Source: Mercurialis annua (Eukaryota; Streptophyta; Magnoliopsida; Malpighiales; Euphorbiaceae). Taken from it: a DNA stretch of 64,000 nucleotides. The stretch is from positions 7,013,501 to 7,077,500 of the forward strand of contig NC_065575.1 in the NCBI RefSeq assembly GCF_937616625.2. Reading direction: 5' to 3'. Made by a program: the position numbers and the translations under genes. The notes under the pieces are model-generated. The model did no database searches. It was not told the origin of the DNA and saw nothing but the letters and a program-made list of their open reading frames with translations. Within the stretch, counting starts at the first letter, position 1. Every line of letters begins with the position of its first letter. Below are positions 12,996 to 26,914 of this stretch, piece after piece.

Positions 12996-15900
12996 TTACA
13001 TGTGCGGTCCAAGCGGCAGCCTATTCATGATTTGCTGATAAACTGATGGATTATTGGATAGATTGAGACTTGGTTCAGACATAGGCTCCACCTTAGGTTC
13101 TCCTTTGGGCAACATATACCCCATTTCATTCATGGGACGTTGGTGGTGTGCTAAGTAGGGGTGAACCGACATAACCGGCATCTTCGGTTGGCCCGGACCC
13201 AGTCCAGCCATTGCCAGATTAGCTAGCCCTGGTGGATGCATTCCAAATGAGAAGTTAGGGATATGACCCATTTGTTGTCTTCCATGATGGCTGAAGTTTC
13301 CGTACGCTGCAGACCTATCGAACCTTGACATACCGTTATGAACTTGAGATGGCTCTGGTCTATGAAGAACAGCTGCACCGGCTTGTGAGTGAATGGCATT
13401 AGATGCAGAGTTAGCATGGCTGCTGTTGCGTGCAGCCGGAACGTCATGATTGTGTTTTCCCTCGTATGTAGTGATCACTGACTTAAGGTCATGTGATGCC
13501 CTCTCAACATGCTTCCTCACCGTGCAGCCTGCATTAGTGCATTTGTAGTAACTCCTGCAGTAGACCATGCCATAAAGAGTTTTAATTTACAGATATGAAG
13601 AGAATGTTGATTTCTAATGTAATCTATATAGCACGGAAACAATGCAATGGAAAGATGCGGAAAATTATGTTCTTTTTAGAATCATAGGTTATAAATATGG
13701 AGTATCAGAAATTTCTCTAAAAACAAAAGATGAAATACCGAAACATAGGAGTTGATAAGTTTTCGTGTAACAAAGTATGTAACCGACAGGGTTGATGAAA
13801 AATGACGAGATTCCCAATCAATTCATAATTTAAATCACCTGGGATTTGGATTTCCTTTCACAACTTTTTGCCCATATTTGCGCCAGCGATATCCATCGTC
13901 CAGGATATCCACCTCGCTGGTAGTCTGGACCACAACTCTAGGCTCCCGAATAGCTCTTGTAGCTCCTGCAATCTCTGTGGGGTATGTTGTTTCAATCTTC
14001 CTGAGTTGTCAAAAAACGTGTTCAAGTTATTTCACATATAATAATTAAGATACGAGGAAATAGTCGTAAAAACCATCAATAAAATGTAGCAACCTTCTCT
14101 TTGACTCGGATTCATCTCCTTCGCCATCATAACCTACGCTTCCATGTGTGGCGCGATCATCTTCATCTTCATCATTAGAAAAGGTAGATGAGGCATCAAC
14201 AGCATCACCTGCTTCACCGTTAGCAGCATTCTGAGCCTGCACTGCGGAAGATGGATTGCCAAATTCAGGCGCTACAGATGCTGAAGAAGTCACCTCAATG
14301 TTGTCGTGCCTCCAATCGGGTGTCCCAGCAGCATTTTTACTCAGCGCACTTGCCCAAATAGGATCATTTTCTGTTCCGCGCTGTAATCCAGCTTGCTCAG
14401 GGACATCTAGTTGCATATCCACGAGGGGATTTGACGATCCGATGGCTGAACGTCGATTAAGCGTAGGTTTAGGATGGTTGTGGGCCCCCTTGTAGATGAT
14501 CTCTGTTATATGGCCCTCGTGAGAGCGCTCTACTTTCTTCTTAACCAAGCAATTTGGATGCGTGCATTTGTAATAACTCCGCGGGTACTCACTTCCCTTT
14601 ACTTGTTTCTGTCCGTATTTTCTCCAGTTATATCCATCTTCAGATGGTGTACCACCACCGCCACCCGCCACGGAATCTCCACTGGCTCTCTGGTCTCCTA
14701 CTTCATCCTGGTGCTCATCAAGAGGTGGAGAATGTTCGGCACTGCCACCAACATTATCGAAGACCCTCCTATCACTCCTCATAGTCTGGAGACTGTTGTT
14801 CCGATGCTGAGATTGGACTTTGGCTGGTTCTGCACCATGAAGAGAATTCTCTGACTGAACTGAGACTTCAATGCTCGGAAATGATTGCTACATAAGAACA
14901 ATTAAAATTATCTACATGCAGATGGAAAACAACAAATGCTTAACAAATTAATCAATCACCGATTCCTTCCATTTTAAAAGCAACATTCACCTCTGCTCGA
15001 CATTTACGAGGCATGACAGATCATCAGCATTTGAAATATACCGAGTCATGAAGAAAAAGAAAATTAAGCATAGTTGCTAAAGCAAGACTTGAGCAAATAC
15101 TTACTTTGCTTGTTGGAGCGAGGAAAAAACCAGATGCAGAATCTGGAATTGGCTTGAATGCAAAAGAAGAATCATTGATGTCCTCAAAGAAATTTTCTTT
15201 ATTTTTATCAGAAGGTTCAGACATCAACATAGAGCCCTTACTATTACCATTTAGGACAAACGAGAATTTTCCAGTTGTTGGAGATGGCTGTGCCTAAGGA
15301 GTGACAGGTTCAGAAGCAGAATTTAGAACATTGAAGAACAACTAAACAAAGATCAATTTCTGTTTTCAGGGTTTTATTTCTACACTATGGTAATCACCTT
15401 AAATATAACGAAAAGGAGCTTAGAGATTCAAGACATGTTATAAGCTTAGAGATGCTTATCCAAAAATAACAACTTTCATTTCAATATTCGTGAAGCTTTT
15501 CCGCATAAGACTTTTTGAGGTTTAGGCATGTAGTTGATTAACAGATCTCAGTTCGAAGAAAATAGATAAAAACTGAAAACCAGAACTATATAAAATGCAG
15601 TAAAAGATCATTAACTAGACACTTCATTCAATAAACGTTTCCCGTTTCAGACATGTGTTGGAAACTTGGGATTTTGGACACGGAACTTCATTTATAACAT
15701 ATGAAATCTTAAAAGAACACTCTTTAGTCCAATTCATGTTTCCCTGTGTCCGCATCCTTGCTACCTAGATGACCTAAAAGTATTTCCAAGCCATCACAGC
15801 CATCATTAACAATCTCACACATTCCATTGGTTATTGATAATGTAGCACAGTTATCAAATAAGTACTTCAAAAGCTAATGGAAAAGGCCAAATGATGCTAA

Positions 15901-16378
15901 AGGACTTTCAAGATTGTAAACTTACCAAATAATTTGAAAGGAATACTGGAGAATCTAACAAGGTTGTTGGGCTGAGACCGGGAGGGATTGTCAGATAAGG
16001 AGATCGAATCTCAGGATTAAGTGAAAGGTCAGCAGATTTTATGCTTTCTGTATTTAACCTTGGAGCATTAAATCCCGCTCTTGCCGCCATTCTTTCTACA
16101 AGACCACCGCGTGAACTAGATTTCTGCTCGGAATATGTAGTTAGTTCTGTAAACTGAGCACCATAATTTTGTGCCCCATCCTTTTTGCCATTGTTTCCTG
16201 TTGTTGCCTGTTCTCTCGATCCCAGAAATAGCTCTTCAGTTTTATTCTCTCGAGAAGATTCTGGAGTAGTTTTGGAGCTATTATCATCACCTCCAATAGC
16301 TGAGAAAAACGTTCGTTGGTTTGAGCGAGGAGGCACCCAATCTCCAATTATAGCAACATTATCATCAATCCCAGACAT
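12996..16378 (-). CDS. WRKY2: WRKY2-like group I WRKY transcription factor
   Basis: Minus-strand exons: 16378-15926, 15293-15105, 14887-14094, 14000-13839, 13554-12996, phases consistent, 718 aa. There are two WRKY domains, each with WRKYGQK: at about 302-308 with a following C2H2-type finger ending HNH, and at about 518-524 with its finger split by the intron after NPNPR, the conserved position in this family. The N-terminal blocks [33 protein letters not shown] and the acidic [19 protein letters not shown] match the WRKY2/WRKY34/WRKY20 subgroup, with WRKY2 best by overall layout. SP clusters near the start are typical MAPK sites. WRKY2-type proteins are nuclear W-box (TTGAC) binders; Arabidopsis WRKY2 acts in ABA/seed responses and in zygote and pollen development. 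Start chosen at MSGIDDNV because homology begins there; an in-frame upstream ATG lies at 16468 but the intervening 30 residues look like UTR. Confidence 0.93.
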
Positions 16379-17301
16379 ACTTAAGAACTTCGGCTGCAGG
16401 TCTGGACAGCTTGCAGTCGAGTTGTTGGCTATCGTTGAATTCCTGAAATGTATACAACAACGATTCAATTAGATACAACAACTTGATGCACTTTAGAACT
16501 ATATTCTTGCTTTTTCAAGCAACAAAACCAAACCAATAACTTCCACTCAACTGACTAACAAAAATTATTGATCTTAGCTAAGCTTAGCTTTAAACCCAAA
16601 TCAGAACCACAAAATTCAAATTGTATGCTTCAAGTTACCAGAAATAGATTTAGGAATAAAGTGAAAATTTCCCCTTATAATGTACAAGAACAAAAAAACA
16701 CAATCCAACTCAAACTTGTTCCCAACTAAATAGGTATCATCCAACTATGCACTAGTTCAACAGAATATATTCAGAAAAAAGAAAGCTTGAAAAGGATATG
16801 AATAAAGATGTTACAAAGAAGAGCTAATAAAATGCATAGCTTTACAAAATCAAAATTTACCTGTACAAACAACATTACAGTTTGATGATGATTTTAATCA
16901 AGAAAGCTAATCAAGGATAAAACTGTACAAACTTTATAACTAATGTTCAAGCTCATAACTTTTTCCAATCAAGATCCAATTACAAGAAACTCAATAATTG
17001 CAAAACAAAAAGAACAAGATTTCATATGATAAATGAATTATAGCCATGAAAAACAAATACAACTACCTTAAATTGGCAGAAAAGATATGAATGTCAGAAC
17101 ATTCATTAAAAAAAAGATTCAAAATTTAGCCCAAAACAAAACAAAAAGAAAAAAGAAACTAGAGATAGAAAGAGAAAAAAGAATGATTAAAAATGATTAC
17201 CTGATTGATTATAGAGTCAAGGCTAATATGATGGCAAATATTAACAAAGACCCACCACCACCTCCTCCACCACCACCACCACCACCATCACCATCAAACT
17301 G
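16379..17301 (-). other. WRKY2-like 5' leader with probable UTR intron
   Basis: On the minus strand a donor CAG/GTAATC at 17201/17200 and an acceptor TTTCAG/GA at 16443/16442 would remove about 760 nt of leader, leaving a short noncoding first exon upstream. This first exon contains a W-box-like TTGACT (minus strand, 17215-17220), which could allow self-regulation, but this is only inference. The intron is AT-rich with no feature of note. Confidence 0.5.
17250..17297. repeat. CCA/CCT microsatellite near the WRKY2-like first exon
   Basis: A run of CCA triplets with a few CCT and TCA interruptions on the plus strand (TGG on the WRKY sense strand). It lies in the presumed 5' UTR or promoter of the WRKY gene and is likely polymorphic. 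The plus-strand poly-proline reading frame through it is not a gene. Confidence 0.85.
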
Positions 17302-19739
17302 AACCCAAAAACAAATTTAAAAAAGATCAAATCTTTAATAAATTTCCCTTCAATTCAACCAAATTTGGAAATGACCCACTTCTTTTTCCTTTGTTTTAGC
17401 CCAACAAAAAAATGAAATGATGATGTTTTAATTTGGATTTGAGAAAATTACAAAAAGTAGAATAATTTCAATTATTCTATTACTATTACTATCATTAACA
17501 TTACCAATTCCTCAATAATAAAACAAAACAAGGTTAAAAGCAAAAGAAAAATGTATAGAATCTTTGAAGAATGAAATAAAATTTTGATATATATATAAAA
17601 GAAACAAAGAAAAGTTCTTTATTTCTTTCTAAAAAAACACAACAAAAGCTTACACATTTCTTGATTCTACACTCCTATTTAACTAATAAATCTAATATTG
17701 TTTTGGACTAGAATGGTATCTTTTTTTTAATTTTGAACCAAATCTATAACAAACAAAAAAACAGTAAAAACTCCATTTGGGTATTGCATCATTGGTTTTC
17801 ATTCATCATCCAATCAAATTTTGCCACTTGGTATTAAGTGGGTAGTGCAGTTTGTAATAGTGTTGCTTTTTTTGATTAAGAAAATGAAGTTATTAAATAT
17901 TAAATTAGGAATAATGAATGATTAATTAGTTTAAATTATTATGGTAAATATGTGTAGCCTTTGGGTGGCAAGTTAGATGGGTGCCTAACACCTGTTGTTT
18001 GAATGTGAAAGATGTTATAACCAACTCTTTTTGTTGTTGTTTTTTGCCATTCTTACTTGAGACCCATTTTTTAAGTTCACCTTCTCTTCAGTTTTGTTTG
18101 TTATACTCCTAATTAATTAATCTTCTATTAATTACCTTTTCTAATTTTAGGGTTTTCTTTTTTTGATGACTTTGTTTGTGTACTTCTCATATTATATCTT
18201 ATGCTCACACAAACTTGTTTACTCCATTCATTTCAAGATAATACTTTCTTTCCAAAAAAAAAAAACAATTGTCACTAAATAAAAAGATCATTTAAATATC
18301 GTGTTTATAATATTATTTTATTAAAATGTGTGTCGAAGACCTGTTCATAAATATGACTATCCATTTTCTGTTCAAATACAGCCATTCTGAATCGGGATGG
18401 GTACTTATTTTAAGGTTCAAGTTTGGCCCATCTGAATCCATAGAAAATTTAAAATTATATAGACCGGTTTGAATTTTTATTTTAAAATAAAGATAAGACT
18501 CCATAAATGTGCTTAGTCTTGTATAACTTCGATTACTGAATATGTCGGCTGATGAAAAAGAATTTAGTTTTTTATATAATTTTTTTTATCATTTGGAGAT
18601 TAAAAAAATTTAATGTTTATGGGATAATTTAATTTTATGAACTTAGTAGACTGCTTTTCAGCATATATATCATTTTAGCTATAACTTATTGGTTGATTTT
18701 ATATTTAGACTTTCAATTTGATTGTGTTCAAATCTGATTCATGAACGGATCTTGTTATACGATATTATTGTTTAATATAATTATCATTAAATTAAGAAGA
18801 AAGGTTTATTTTTAAATCTAGAAAATGTAAGTACTTAGAAATCGAAATATCTCTAAAGTAGTAATTATTGGTTTAAAAGAGAATGAGTAGCAATGGTCGG
18901 CTAACCACTGATCATCATAACTCAAATATTATAAGCATCGGGTAACAAATTGTTATTCGTGGATTTAAATTCTCCCATAAACGCTCTCACAAAAAAAAAT
19001 AATGGTCAATTAAAATTAATATATTAGTTTTTTAGGTAAATTTTACTAATTTATGTTCTACTCTTTTAAATTATAATTCATTTAAATCTAGCGAAATGTT
19101 ATCACATCCGCTCAATCTTACTCATCTTACTAGCTTTTACCAATACAATATTCAATTTTTAGTGTAAAATACTGATATCATTCTTCTAATAGTATTATAG
19201 TGTAATGTAACGGAAGTGAATTATTATTATTATTGATGCATATTATCTTTAACCGATCAATCAAATTACGTTTATAAATTACATTGTTAACTAACGGAGA
19301 TTCCAAAGAGAATGAGAATGAAGAATTTTGCACCAATCTTATAGTATTCTTTTATTATTTCTTTTATCCCAAGAAACAAGAAATTTTATGGACTACCGTC
19401 TAACTTACGTCAAAATGAAACAGATTAAGACTAAGACAAAGCTTAATTATTTTTTATTTCTTTTGTATAGTTGGAATTGTTCTTGCATGAGTGGTAGCAA
19501 TAATAATAATAAAACCCAAATTTTTATAAGATAAAAATACAGCTAGCTGACAAGGAAACGGATAAAATATTGATATACTCTCTAATTTTTATTCAAAAAA
19601 TATTTAATGAAATTTAAAGATATATCATTTCGTGATAACTTGTTTATTCAAAGATATCTATATTGAATATTAATTAATTGTATAAAGACTTTGTGCAGAC
19701 TCCGACCCTGACCAAATTTAATGTAAAAAATTAGTGTTT

Positions 19740-19765
19740 AAGTCCGGTCTAAACACACCGGACTT
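19740..19765. repeat. Perfect 9-bp inverted repeat with 8-nt loop
   Basis: AAGTCCGGT, eight bases, then ACCGGACTT: a GC-rich stem in an AT-rich setting, with a further CCGG a few bases downstream. Could be a remnant of a transposon end; no neighbouring gene makes it a terminator. Confidence 0.5.
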
Positions 19766-20539
19766 GGACAAGCCGGATGCATATACCGTCCTCTTTTCTC
19801 TAATATAATTTTTAAAAATATTGTAGAGCTTTCTTTATATATATTTTATTTTGAAAACACATATAATTATGTCTTTAAAAATCTGGTTTCTAAACACATT
19901 CATTTTCTTTTGTTTCAAATAAACTTATTAAAGATTTCTTAAAAATATTTTTTTGTTACTTCAACAATTCCCTTTTCATATTAACTCCTTTATTTTCAAT
20001 TCTTATCTTCTTACTCTCCAAGAAAAAGAAAACCCTAATATAATAGAAAAGGAAATCCAGCAAGCATGTTAAGCAAATCTAATTTGGATTTGATAAGAAT
20101 GTGCCAATTGGATGGATAAATGCAAGGCTATAAAATACTAACAATTATTTAATATTTTTGCTGACTGGCTTTAATGTTCACATTTATTAAAATTAGACAA
20201 GTTAGATGTATTATATAAATATTCAAAAGCCTAAATTAAAATAATGCCAGTCTGAAGTTTATCCAAAAACAAAAGTAATTGCTTCATCTTGGCAAACATA
20301 TTTATATTTTTATACAAAATTAAATACTGTGCTGCAAACCCAAATTAAATAGGAGATGGGGCAATCCTTTTTCACAACCCAGTCAAAAAGATATTATTTG
20401 ACCAATTCTTTGTCTTTTTTATAATTGAAAAATAATACTGCAAATTTCTTTATTTTTTTCCTAAAACCCATAAAACAAAAAGAAATAACATGTGGAACCA
20501 TATGCAGTAACTGATTCACCATTCCACTTGTAACACAAA

Positions 20540-21112
20540 TAGAGGTATACAAAAACCAAATCAAAGTACTGTATAACCAAATTAAATTCGATATGTTTTT
20601 ATTTTAATTTGGTTTAATGTTATTCATCAAAAAAAAATTTGGTTTAATGTTTATAATCTTTTTTTAATTTTTTTAGTGGAATTTGATTTTTGATATTTTT
20701 TTTAATAATTGAAAAGGGGAAACATTTATAAAAGAAATTGAACTCACGACCTTGACAATTTGCTGCCTAATATTTATAATATTTGAACTACGACTCATCA
20801 GTAAAATATAGTATAATATATCAGTTAATTTTTAGTGCAAATGAAACTGACTCAAAAAAACAAAGGTAATTCTATGTAGTTCGGTTTGTTATTGTAATTT
20901 GAATTTACAGTTTATTTTGGCTTTAAACATAAAAACATCGGCTAGATTTTAGTATAAATCAAGCTAAAGTATTCTAACCGAATAACAAAAATTAATCAAA
21001 CTAATTAATTATATTAAATTTAATTTTAAAAAGTCTATTATTTAATTTAATTTGATTTAGAAAACATCATTTTAATTCGATTTGGTTTAAACCAAATACG
21101 TACCCCTCAACA
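20540..21112. repeat. Degenerate foldback element
   Basis: Begins AGAGGTATACAAAAACCAA and ends, read inward from the right, GAGGGGTACGTATTTGGTT. The arms are rich in AACCAAAT/ATTTGGTTT motifs. The layout is that of a common plant foldback class whose ends start GAGGTGTNC; similar but less clear examples lie near 10100-10330 and 42655-42960. No coding capacity. Confidence 0.4.
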
Positions 21113-21834
21113 CACTTTCATGCCAGCAAGCGGACGACTCTAAAAGACAGAGGTCACTGACAATCCAAAAGGACCAAAACCATAATCTTAAATAAAAAGA
21201 AAGAAATGCCAAATAAATTATTAATATAGTCCTTATTTAAAAGAGACAGATAAGTACTAATATTTGTATAAATAATTATTTTAATTATATGATTAATTTA
21301 TTTTAGACCCGACCCTATGTCTAGGACATTACACATAAGATTGTGTGGCATTTTCTGCCACGTCAATTTTCATTTCCTTTTTAATTATTTTTTTTAAAAA
21401 AACATCTATAGAAAAATTTAAATTCACGATCTAATAATTTACTGTTTAAATTTTATATCAATATATATTAAATTAAAATTTAATTATCAAAATGTATCAT
21501 TAAACAACCATCACTATATATGAAACCTAAAAATAATAACGAACTAATCTAACTTCAATTAAAACAAAATAAAAATAATTAAATTTTATAGTTGTAATAT
21601 ACATAAAATTTAAGTGTTAGAGAAATCTTCGCATTATAATACCAGTAGTTCTATTTTAAATATATTTTGATAATATAACCTTTCATGAAGAGATTTACTA
21701 TCTAAATTTGAACAAACACTAAATAATTTTGGACAAATTTAAACAATTAAGATCATTCACAAAATACACCAAAACACAAGCAGGCAGTATTAGATTTGAG
21801 AGAATTCGGTCGAGAATTTTTAGAGAGCTAAACG

Positions 21835-21965
21835 AGAGAGATTTTATTCTGCCATAAAACTGACTTCTCCTTGGCATATCTCCTCTCGGCTCTCGCACTA
21901 TCGACCACCGCTGCTGCCGCCGCCGCCATTTTACGCGCCACCCATTTCATTTTGACCGACTCTTA
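21835..21965. other. GC-rich patch of unknown origin
   Basis: About 130 bp much richer in GC than either side, with GAGAGAG at its left edge and a GCTGCTGCCGCCGCCGCC run. It looks like the 5' leader and start of a plant gene but no continuing reading frame is present. Likely a gene fragment or a captured/relic piece. Confidence 0.3.
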
Positions 21966-22425
21966 ATTTCAACCAGTGCAATGCAATGATGGTTGCTAGT
22001 GACCGTTATGCTAAAACCAATAGTTTATAGTTTAAATTTCTTGAATGTAAATAATTTCCCAAAATGTACGTAAGAACCCAGTGAACAATTAATGGATAAA
22101 AGATGGATGATATGTATAAAAGGTTGACTGCTATACTGATTTTGGATTGACGATGTGCGTAAGGTTGACTCGTAAACTGTTTTTTGGTCTGGTTCTGATA
22201 CTGAAAATTGATGATTACAAGGCTGTTGTCGAGTCTTATGAAATACAAAACAAAGATGCTGTCGTTCTTGTTGTTGTTATTTAAATGAAATTAAATATTA
22301 AATAAGATTAGACCTCATTCTTGTTTTTGGTTTACATGACACGCCGTCGTAGAATATAATTTTCACGGTGGTTCGGTGGTGGGTATTCAGGAGATGCCGT
22401 GGAAGTTGGAATGTTCAGCAGTTAC

Positions 22426-22850
22426 GGGTGTAAACGAGCCAGGCCAGGACGAACCCTAGGTAAGCTCGAACTTGAGTGTGTTTTATAGGCTCGAGCTCGA
22501 ACGGGCTTAAATTTTTAAGCTCGAGTTTAAATAATATCTGAACTGTTCGAGCTCGATTTGAATTTAATAAAATTAAAAATTAATCATATTTGATAAATTT
22601 TAATTATTTTTCACTATATAATATGTAATTTAATCCATTTATATAATACACATCTAAATTGAAAAGTATAAAAATCTAATATATTTATAATAGATTACTA
22701 TTATTTTTTTAATAATAAGCTCGTTTAGACCTGTTTAAACTCGAAAGTCTCTGTAATTGATACTCGATCTCGGCTTCAATTTTCTGAGCTTATTTTTGAA
22801 TTGATGTCGAGTAACTCACGAATAGCCCAACTTGTTTATACTTCTAGTGG
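22426..22850. repeat. Foldback element rich in GAGCTCG motifs
   Basis: Left end ACGGGTGTAAACGAGCC, right end read inward AGAAGTATAAACAAGTTGGG, with many internal GAGCTCG, AAGCTCG and CTCGAGC blocks forming imperfect arms. This is a familiar dispersed plant foldback pattern; I could not identify a target duplication. Confidence 0.45.
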
Positions 22851-23399
22851 CGGTTGTTTTTTATTTAAGAGACATATTAGACCTAGATGAGCTACCCGTA
22901 TTGTCCTGACTAAAAAAAATAAAATTATCTAAATTGAGTACGAGTTAGAGCTGTTTAAATTTAATTACGATCAAATTTCAGTATTAAAAATCTTTCACGA
23001 ATACATTAGACATTGACAAAATCATAAAATTTTAAAATTTAAAACTGATTCGCTCAAGAGTGTACATTGCTATTGTTAAATTTCTCGATTTGTAAAAATA
23101 TTTTTATTTACAACCAATGTCACTGTTACTAAATTATTAATTTATGTTTTTACAACTTAAAAAAAGAAAATATATTAAAAGTAGAATGAAATACTAACTG
23201 GAAATAACAATAAACTGGCATAAAAAAAACGGAAGCAGTGGGATAACCGGTAAAATCAAAAAACATACATTCATAATCATGCATATTTTAGTCTTCATTT
23301 TTATCATTTAGTCAATTAAACTCCATTTTTTAAAAATTATATGCATAAAATCTAAAATCTGATACAAATATAAAAATTATTTTTAATCATTAATGTTTT

Positions 23400-23717
23400 G
23401 GGTTACTTCCATAAAAAAATCATGAACTTTAGACGAAATTTCATTTTAATCACAACTTTTAAAAGTTGCCATATAAAACCATGGACTTTCATTTTTTTTC
23501 AAATCTATCATCAAATTAATTTTCAGTGTATTTTTGCTGACGTGGCAACTGGAATCCGGCTGATTTGAAAAAAAAATGAACGGTAAAAATACACTAGAAA
23601 ACAATCGATGATAGATTTGAAAAATATGAAAGGCCATGGTTTTATATGGCAACTTTTAAAAGTCGTGATTAAAATAAAATTCCGTGTACATTTTATGATT
23701 TTTTATGAAATTAACCC
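23400..23717. mobile_element. Mutator-type MITE with long arms
   Basis: A 318-bp near-palindrome. Ends GGGTTACTTCCATAAAAAA and, inward from the right, GGGTTAATTTCATAAAAAA. The arms also pair through TTTTAAAAGTTGCCATATAAAACCATGG. The flanks TAATGTTTT (23391-23399) and TAACGTCTT (23718-23726) match at 7 of 9 positions. A minus-strand reading frame inside it is a by-product of the palindrome. Confidence 0.7.
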
Positions 23718-24467
23718 TAACGTCTTCAATAAGTAATACCTTTACTTATTTTTTTATATTTAGTATTGAATTAACTAAACTGGATCAAATTATTATTAAC
23801 ATTTATTGATTTTATGGACTACAAATTTGAATTTATATTCGTAGTACCGGTTTTAGAAACAGGAATATCATACAAAGCACTTTAAACAAATCAACATGAC
23901 CAACCAACCTTTTAAACATACAAGGTAAGAAACATTTTCAAACTGATTGATTAATCCTTATGAACTAGCATATAACAAGATTATAAAGTCATGAAACATA
24001 TCTAAACATCACATACAATAAGGTATGCAGATTCTAAAACCGAAATATATCAAAACCGGAGTTGAAAAAATAAATTTATGCTCATTTACAACAGAAGTGA
24101 CATGATGTGCATAAGGGAGTAGCGTGTCGCCCTACATATATACCTCTAGTTAATGTTCCGATTAATGGTTTGATTCGATTTTTATTCGGCTATCCTGCAT
24201 ATGCCTCTAGCTATGTCCTAATTGTTTTTGATCCTAACACTTTAAACATTGCTTCTTTGTTTTTGTTTGAAAAATAAAGGGGGAAAAGGCTAGTATTAGT
24301 GGGACCATCAACCGAAAATTTGGGAATTGAATGAATGCAAGAAAAAAAAAGCATAGCTCTTTCAAGTTATAAAAGAAAAAAATATAAACCTTTTTAGTCA
24401 CAAAGAAAAACCAATTTTCCTTCCTTGTCAATGGGACCTCTCCTTGGACTGAATTTCATGTATAATA

Positions 24468-24739
24468 CTCCCTCCGTCCCAATAGAATTGTCCATTTTGC
24501 CTTTATCACACAGTTTAAGAAAAGCAATTATGGTTCATGGGTTTTATAAAATTTTCCTTACTTTTCTTTTCATACCCCTATTTAATATAGGGTCCACTTT
24601 CAATTTACTCATTAGTGTATTTTAAATAGGGGTAATATAGAAAAATTGAATGTAAAAATTAATTACTTTTTGAAAGTGGACAAGTATTTTGGGACAAATT
24701 TTTTTCTCAAAGTGGACAACTCTATTGGGACGGAGGGAG
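24468..24739. mobile_element. Stowaway MITE
   Basis: A 272-bp element with terminal inverted repeats CTCCCTCCGTCCC...GGGACGGAGGGAG, extending inward through CAATAGA and TGTCCA. Flanked by TA on both sides (24466-24467, 24740-24741). Terminal sequence and TA target identify Stowaway, mobilised by Tc1/mariner-type transposases, unlike the 9-bp Mutator-type elements around it. Confidence 0.92.
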
Positions 24740-26905
24740 TATGATTTTTTTCTTAGCTTTTTCTTTAATTGTGGGCCATTGTGGGCCCTACTTCTTGGAC
24801 ATGCTCTTTGGATTTTCAATGGCCCATATTCTAAGCCTACTTGATGTTAGCCCTTTTGTTTTTATCATTGCCTTTTTTACTATTGCCAAGCAATAGATTT
24901 AGCTAAATTTAAAGGAGATTGCACAAAAAAAAATTTATCTTTTTATATTTACTCTCTCTATCTTAATTTTTAGAATATCTTCTTTTCTTTTTTCATATAA
25001 TTAAAGTAAAATTACCATGTCATACATAAAGACTCAATTATGTGAAGAATGTAAACCATGTCCCACACTAACATGTAAAGTTTTTATTTTCCTTTTAATT
25101 TGATAAAGAAAGAAAGGGAATTGATTGGGAGAGGCTAAAACTAGTAAGAAAAATTTAGTGTATGTAATGAACGGATAATCAAGTACATGAATTGTGTCAA
25201 GAAAATAACATAATGGGAGCATGTTTGATGAGTAAAGACAGATTGTTGTTGGTACTATAACCATATTATATATTCCTAATCAAGCAAATCATAATCAAAC
25301 TAATTATCATATCAAAGAAAATGACATTATTTATGCAACAAACATGTAGATGATGGCACTAGCATAAAGAAAATGATTCTTTACTAAATGGGTATCACTA
25401 ATAACACTAATGATAATATTTTGTGCACTATATTCATATTATTTAAATATAAAAATCTCAAATTTAAATTTCCTATACTCATATTATTTGAATATATAAT
25501 AATTGTAATAATTAGGGTTAATTGCTATTACACTATAAAATTATGTTCAAATAAATTAGAGTAATAATTAGGTTAATTACTATTTTTCTCATAATTTTTT
25601 AAGATAATAATAATTGATGAAAGTTAAAATTCCAAAATAAAGTAGAGTATCAATCAAACCATATTCGGATTTGGAGTGTGTTTATATTTTTCAATTTAAT
25701 GGTAGATGCTAGATTTTGTCTAGGAATTGGGCACAAGATTCTTCACTTTCTCTTTTGACACAAGAATATAGTGATAATGCATCAAGTCTCAAGTTCATTT
25801 GTGCTAAATTTATGAAAAAATAAACCATAAATGTTTAAATTTTTTAAAGAAAGTTCACATCTACCCTTAAAAAAAAACTTAGTTTTCAACTTTGGAGGAA
25901 AAACCCCACTCTAAACTTGTCATTTTATATCAGTTTTCTCTTTTTGATTTATAAAACTTGCGTCAGATTAGAGTATAACTGACTCAAAATTGACAAGTTG
26001 ATGAATTATTTTCTAAAACTACAGACATAGTGTTTTTTTTTATTTATTTTTTTCGAGTTAGAAAATTTGTATGAACCTTTTTTGATTAATTTTTTTTATT
26101 GACATGTATAAGGGAGAGAGCTTCGAATTTTTAACTACGAATTCAAATGAAATATTTTTAACACAATAGAGTATCATATTTATCTTTTGAAATAAAATTC
26201 ATCATTTTTATTGTATATATTAAAAAATAAAATATTGTCTATTATGTAGCTCGCGGAATCCGATGCATATTATAAATATAGCAAGGACACGATGTCAATG
26301 AATAATTGCTGAAAACATGTCTCCATTGAACATTTTCTATATATCAACCAAAAGTTAAATCTAGCTTGAAAAATAACACAAGAATAATAAACAAGTAGGT
26401 CACATTTTATTCCCATCAATCTTTCACTTTTGGAATCAAATGAAAATTCAGTAAATGATGTGATATTCACTATGAATATTGATCCAACTTGCTTCAACTT
26501 CATGCTTTCTCCAGTTGACTTGAATCAATTCTCTGCTCACTAAAATTGCATTATAGCAAAGTATCCAATTAAGAATAAAAAAAATCATATTCCATTTATA
26601 ATTTCTGTTCAAAGAACATCTAAATTTAATTACTAGCATCAACTACAAGAATATGCATTGAATAAAAGCTAAACTAGCTATTTTGTACGGAAATGAAAAA
26701 TACGGTAAATAAAATTTTTTACGAGAATATATTATGAATATAAATTTTTCGGAGTTTCATAAACATTTTCAGAAACCCTAAAACGTGGAATTCAATAAAA
26801 CAGGATACAGTTTGCATTGGCAAGTTTCACTAAATGCAAGTTATGAAATTGTCATTGCTATCACTACAACTTTGCAGGATACTGTTCTACATGTATCTTG
26901 CTTCT
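24740..26905. other. AT-rich intergenic DNA left of the MULE
   Basis: No gene recognised. The last 150 bp or so before the MULE (about 26760-26905) are less AT-rich and read on the minus strand like gene flank or UTR. Since the MULE interrupted a continuous sequence, this stretch was once directly next to 36132 onward, downstream of the BRL receptor gene. Confidence 0.5.
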
Positions 26906-26914
26906 AAACTCCTA
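26906..26914. repeat. MULE target-site duplication, left copy
   Basis: AAACTCCTA, identical to 36123-36131. The length of 9 bp is the Mutator signature and the perfect match indicates a recent insertion. Confidence 0.95.

Larger units (their letters stand above)
17302..23390. other. Gene-poor region upstream of the WRKY2-like gene
   Basis: The first part should hold the WRKY2-like promoter (minus-strand gene). Beyond that I see no gene. Visible content: a perfect short inverted repeat (19740-19765), a foldback at about 20540-21112, a GC-rich patch (21835-21965) and a foldback at about 22426-22850, listed separately. Reading frames here are short and have no recognisable domain. Confidence 0.55.

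Noticed and set aside
14474..14854. 126-codon plus-strand frame inside the WRKY2-like gene
   Set aside because: Antisense shadow of WRKY exon 3; no domain.
17087..17302. Plus-strand frame ending in a poly-proline stretch
   Set aside because: The prolines come from a CCA microsatellite in the WRKY leader; the rest is low-complexity Lys-rich translation of an AT-rich intron.
22006..22248. 80-codon minus-strand frame next to the GC-rich patch
   Set aside because: No recognisable domain, weak start context and composition like the surrounding noncoding DNA.
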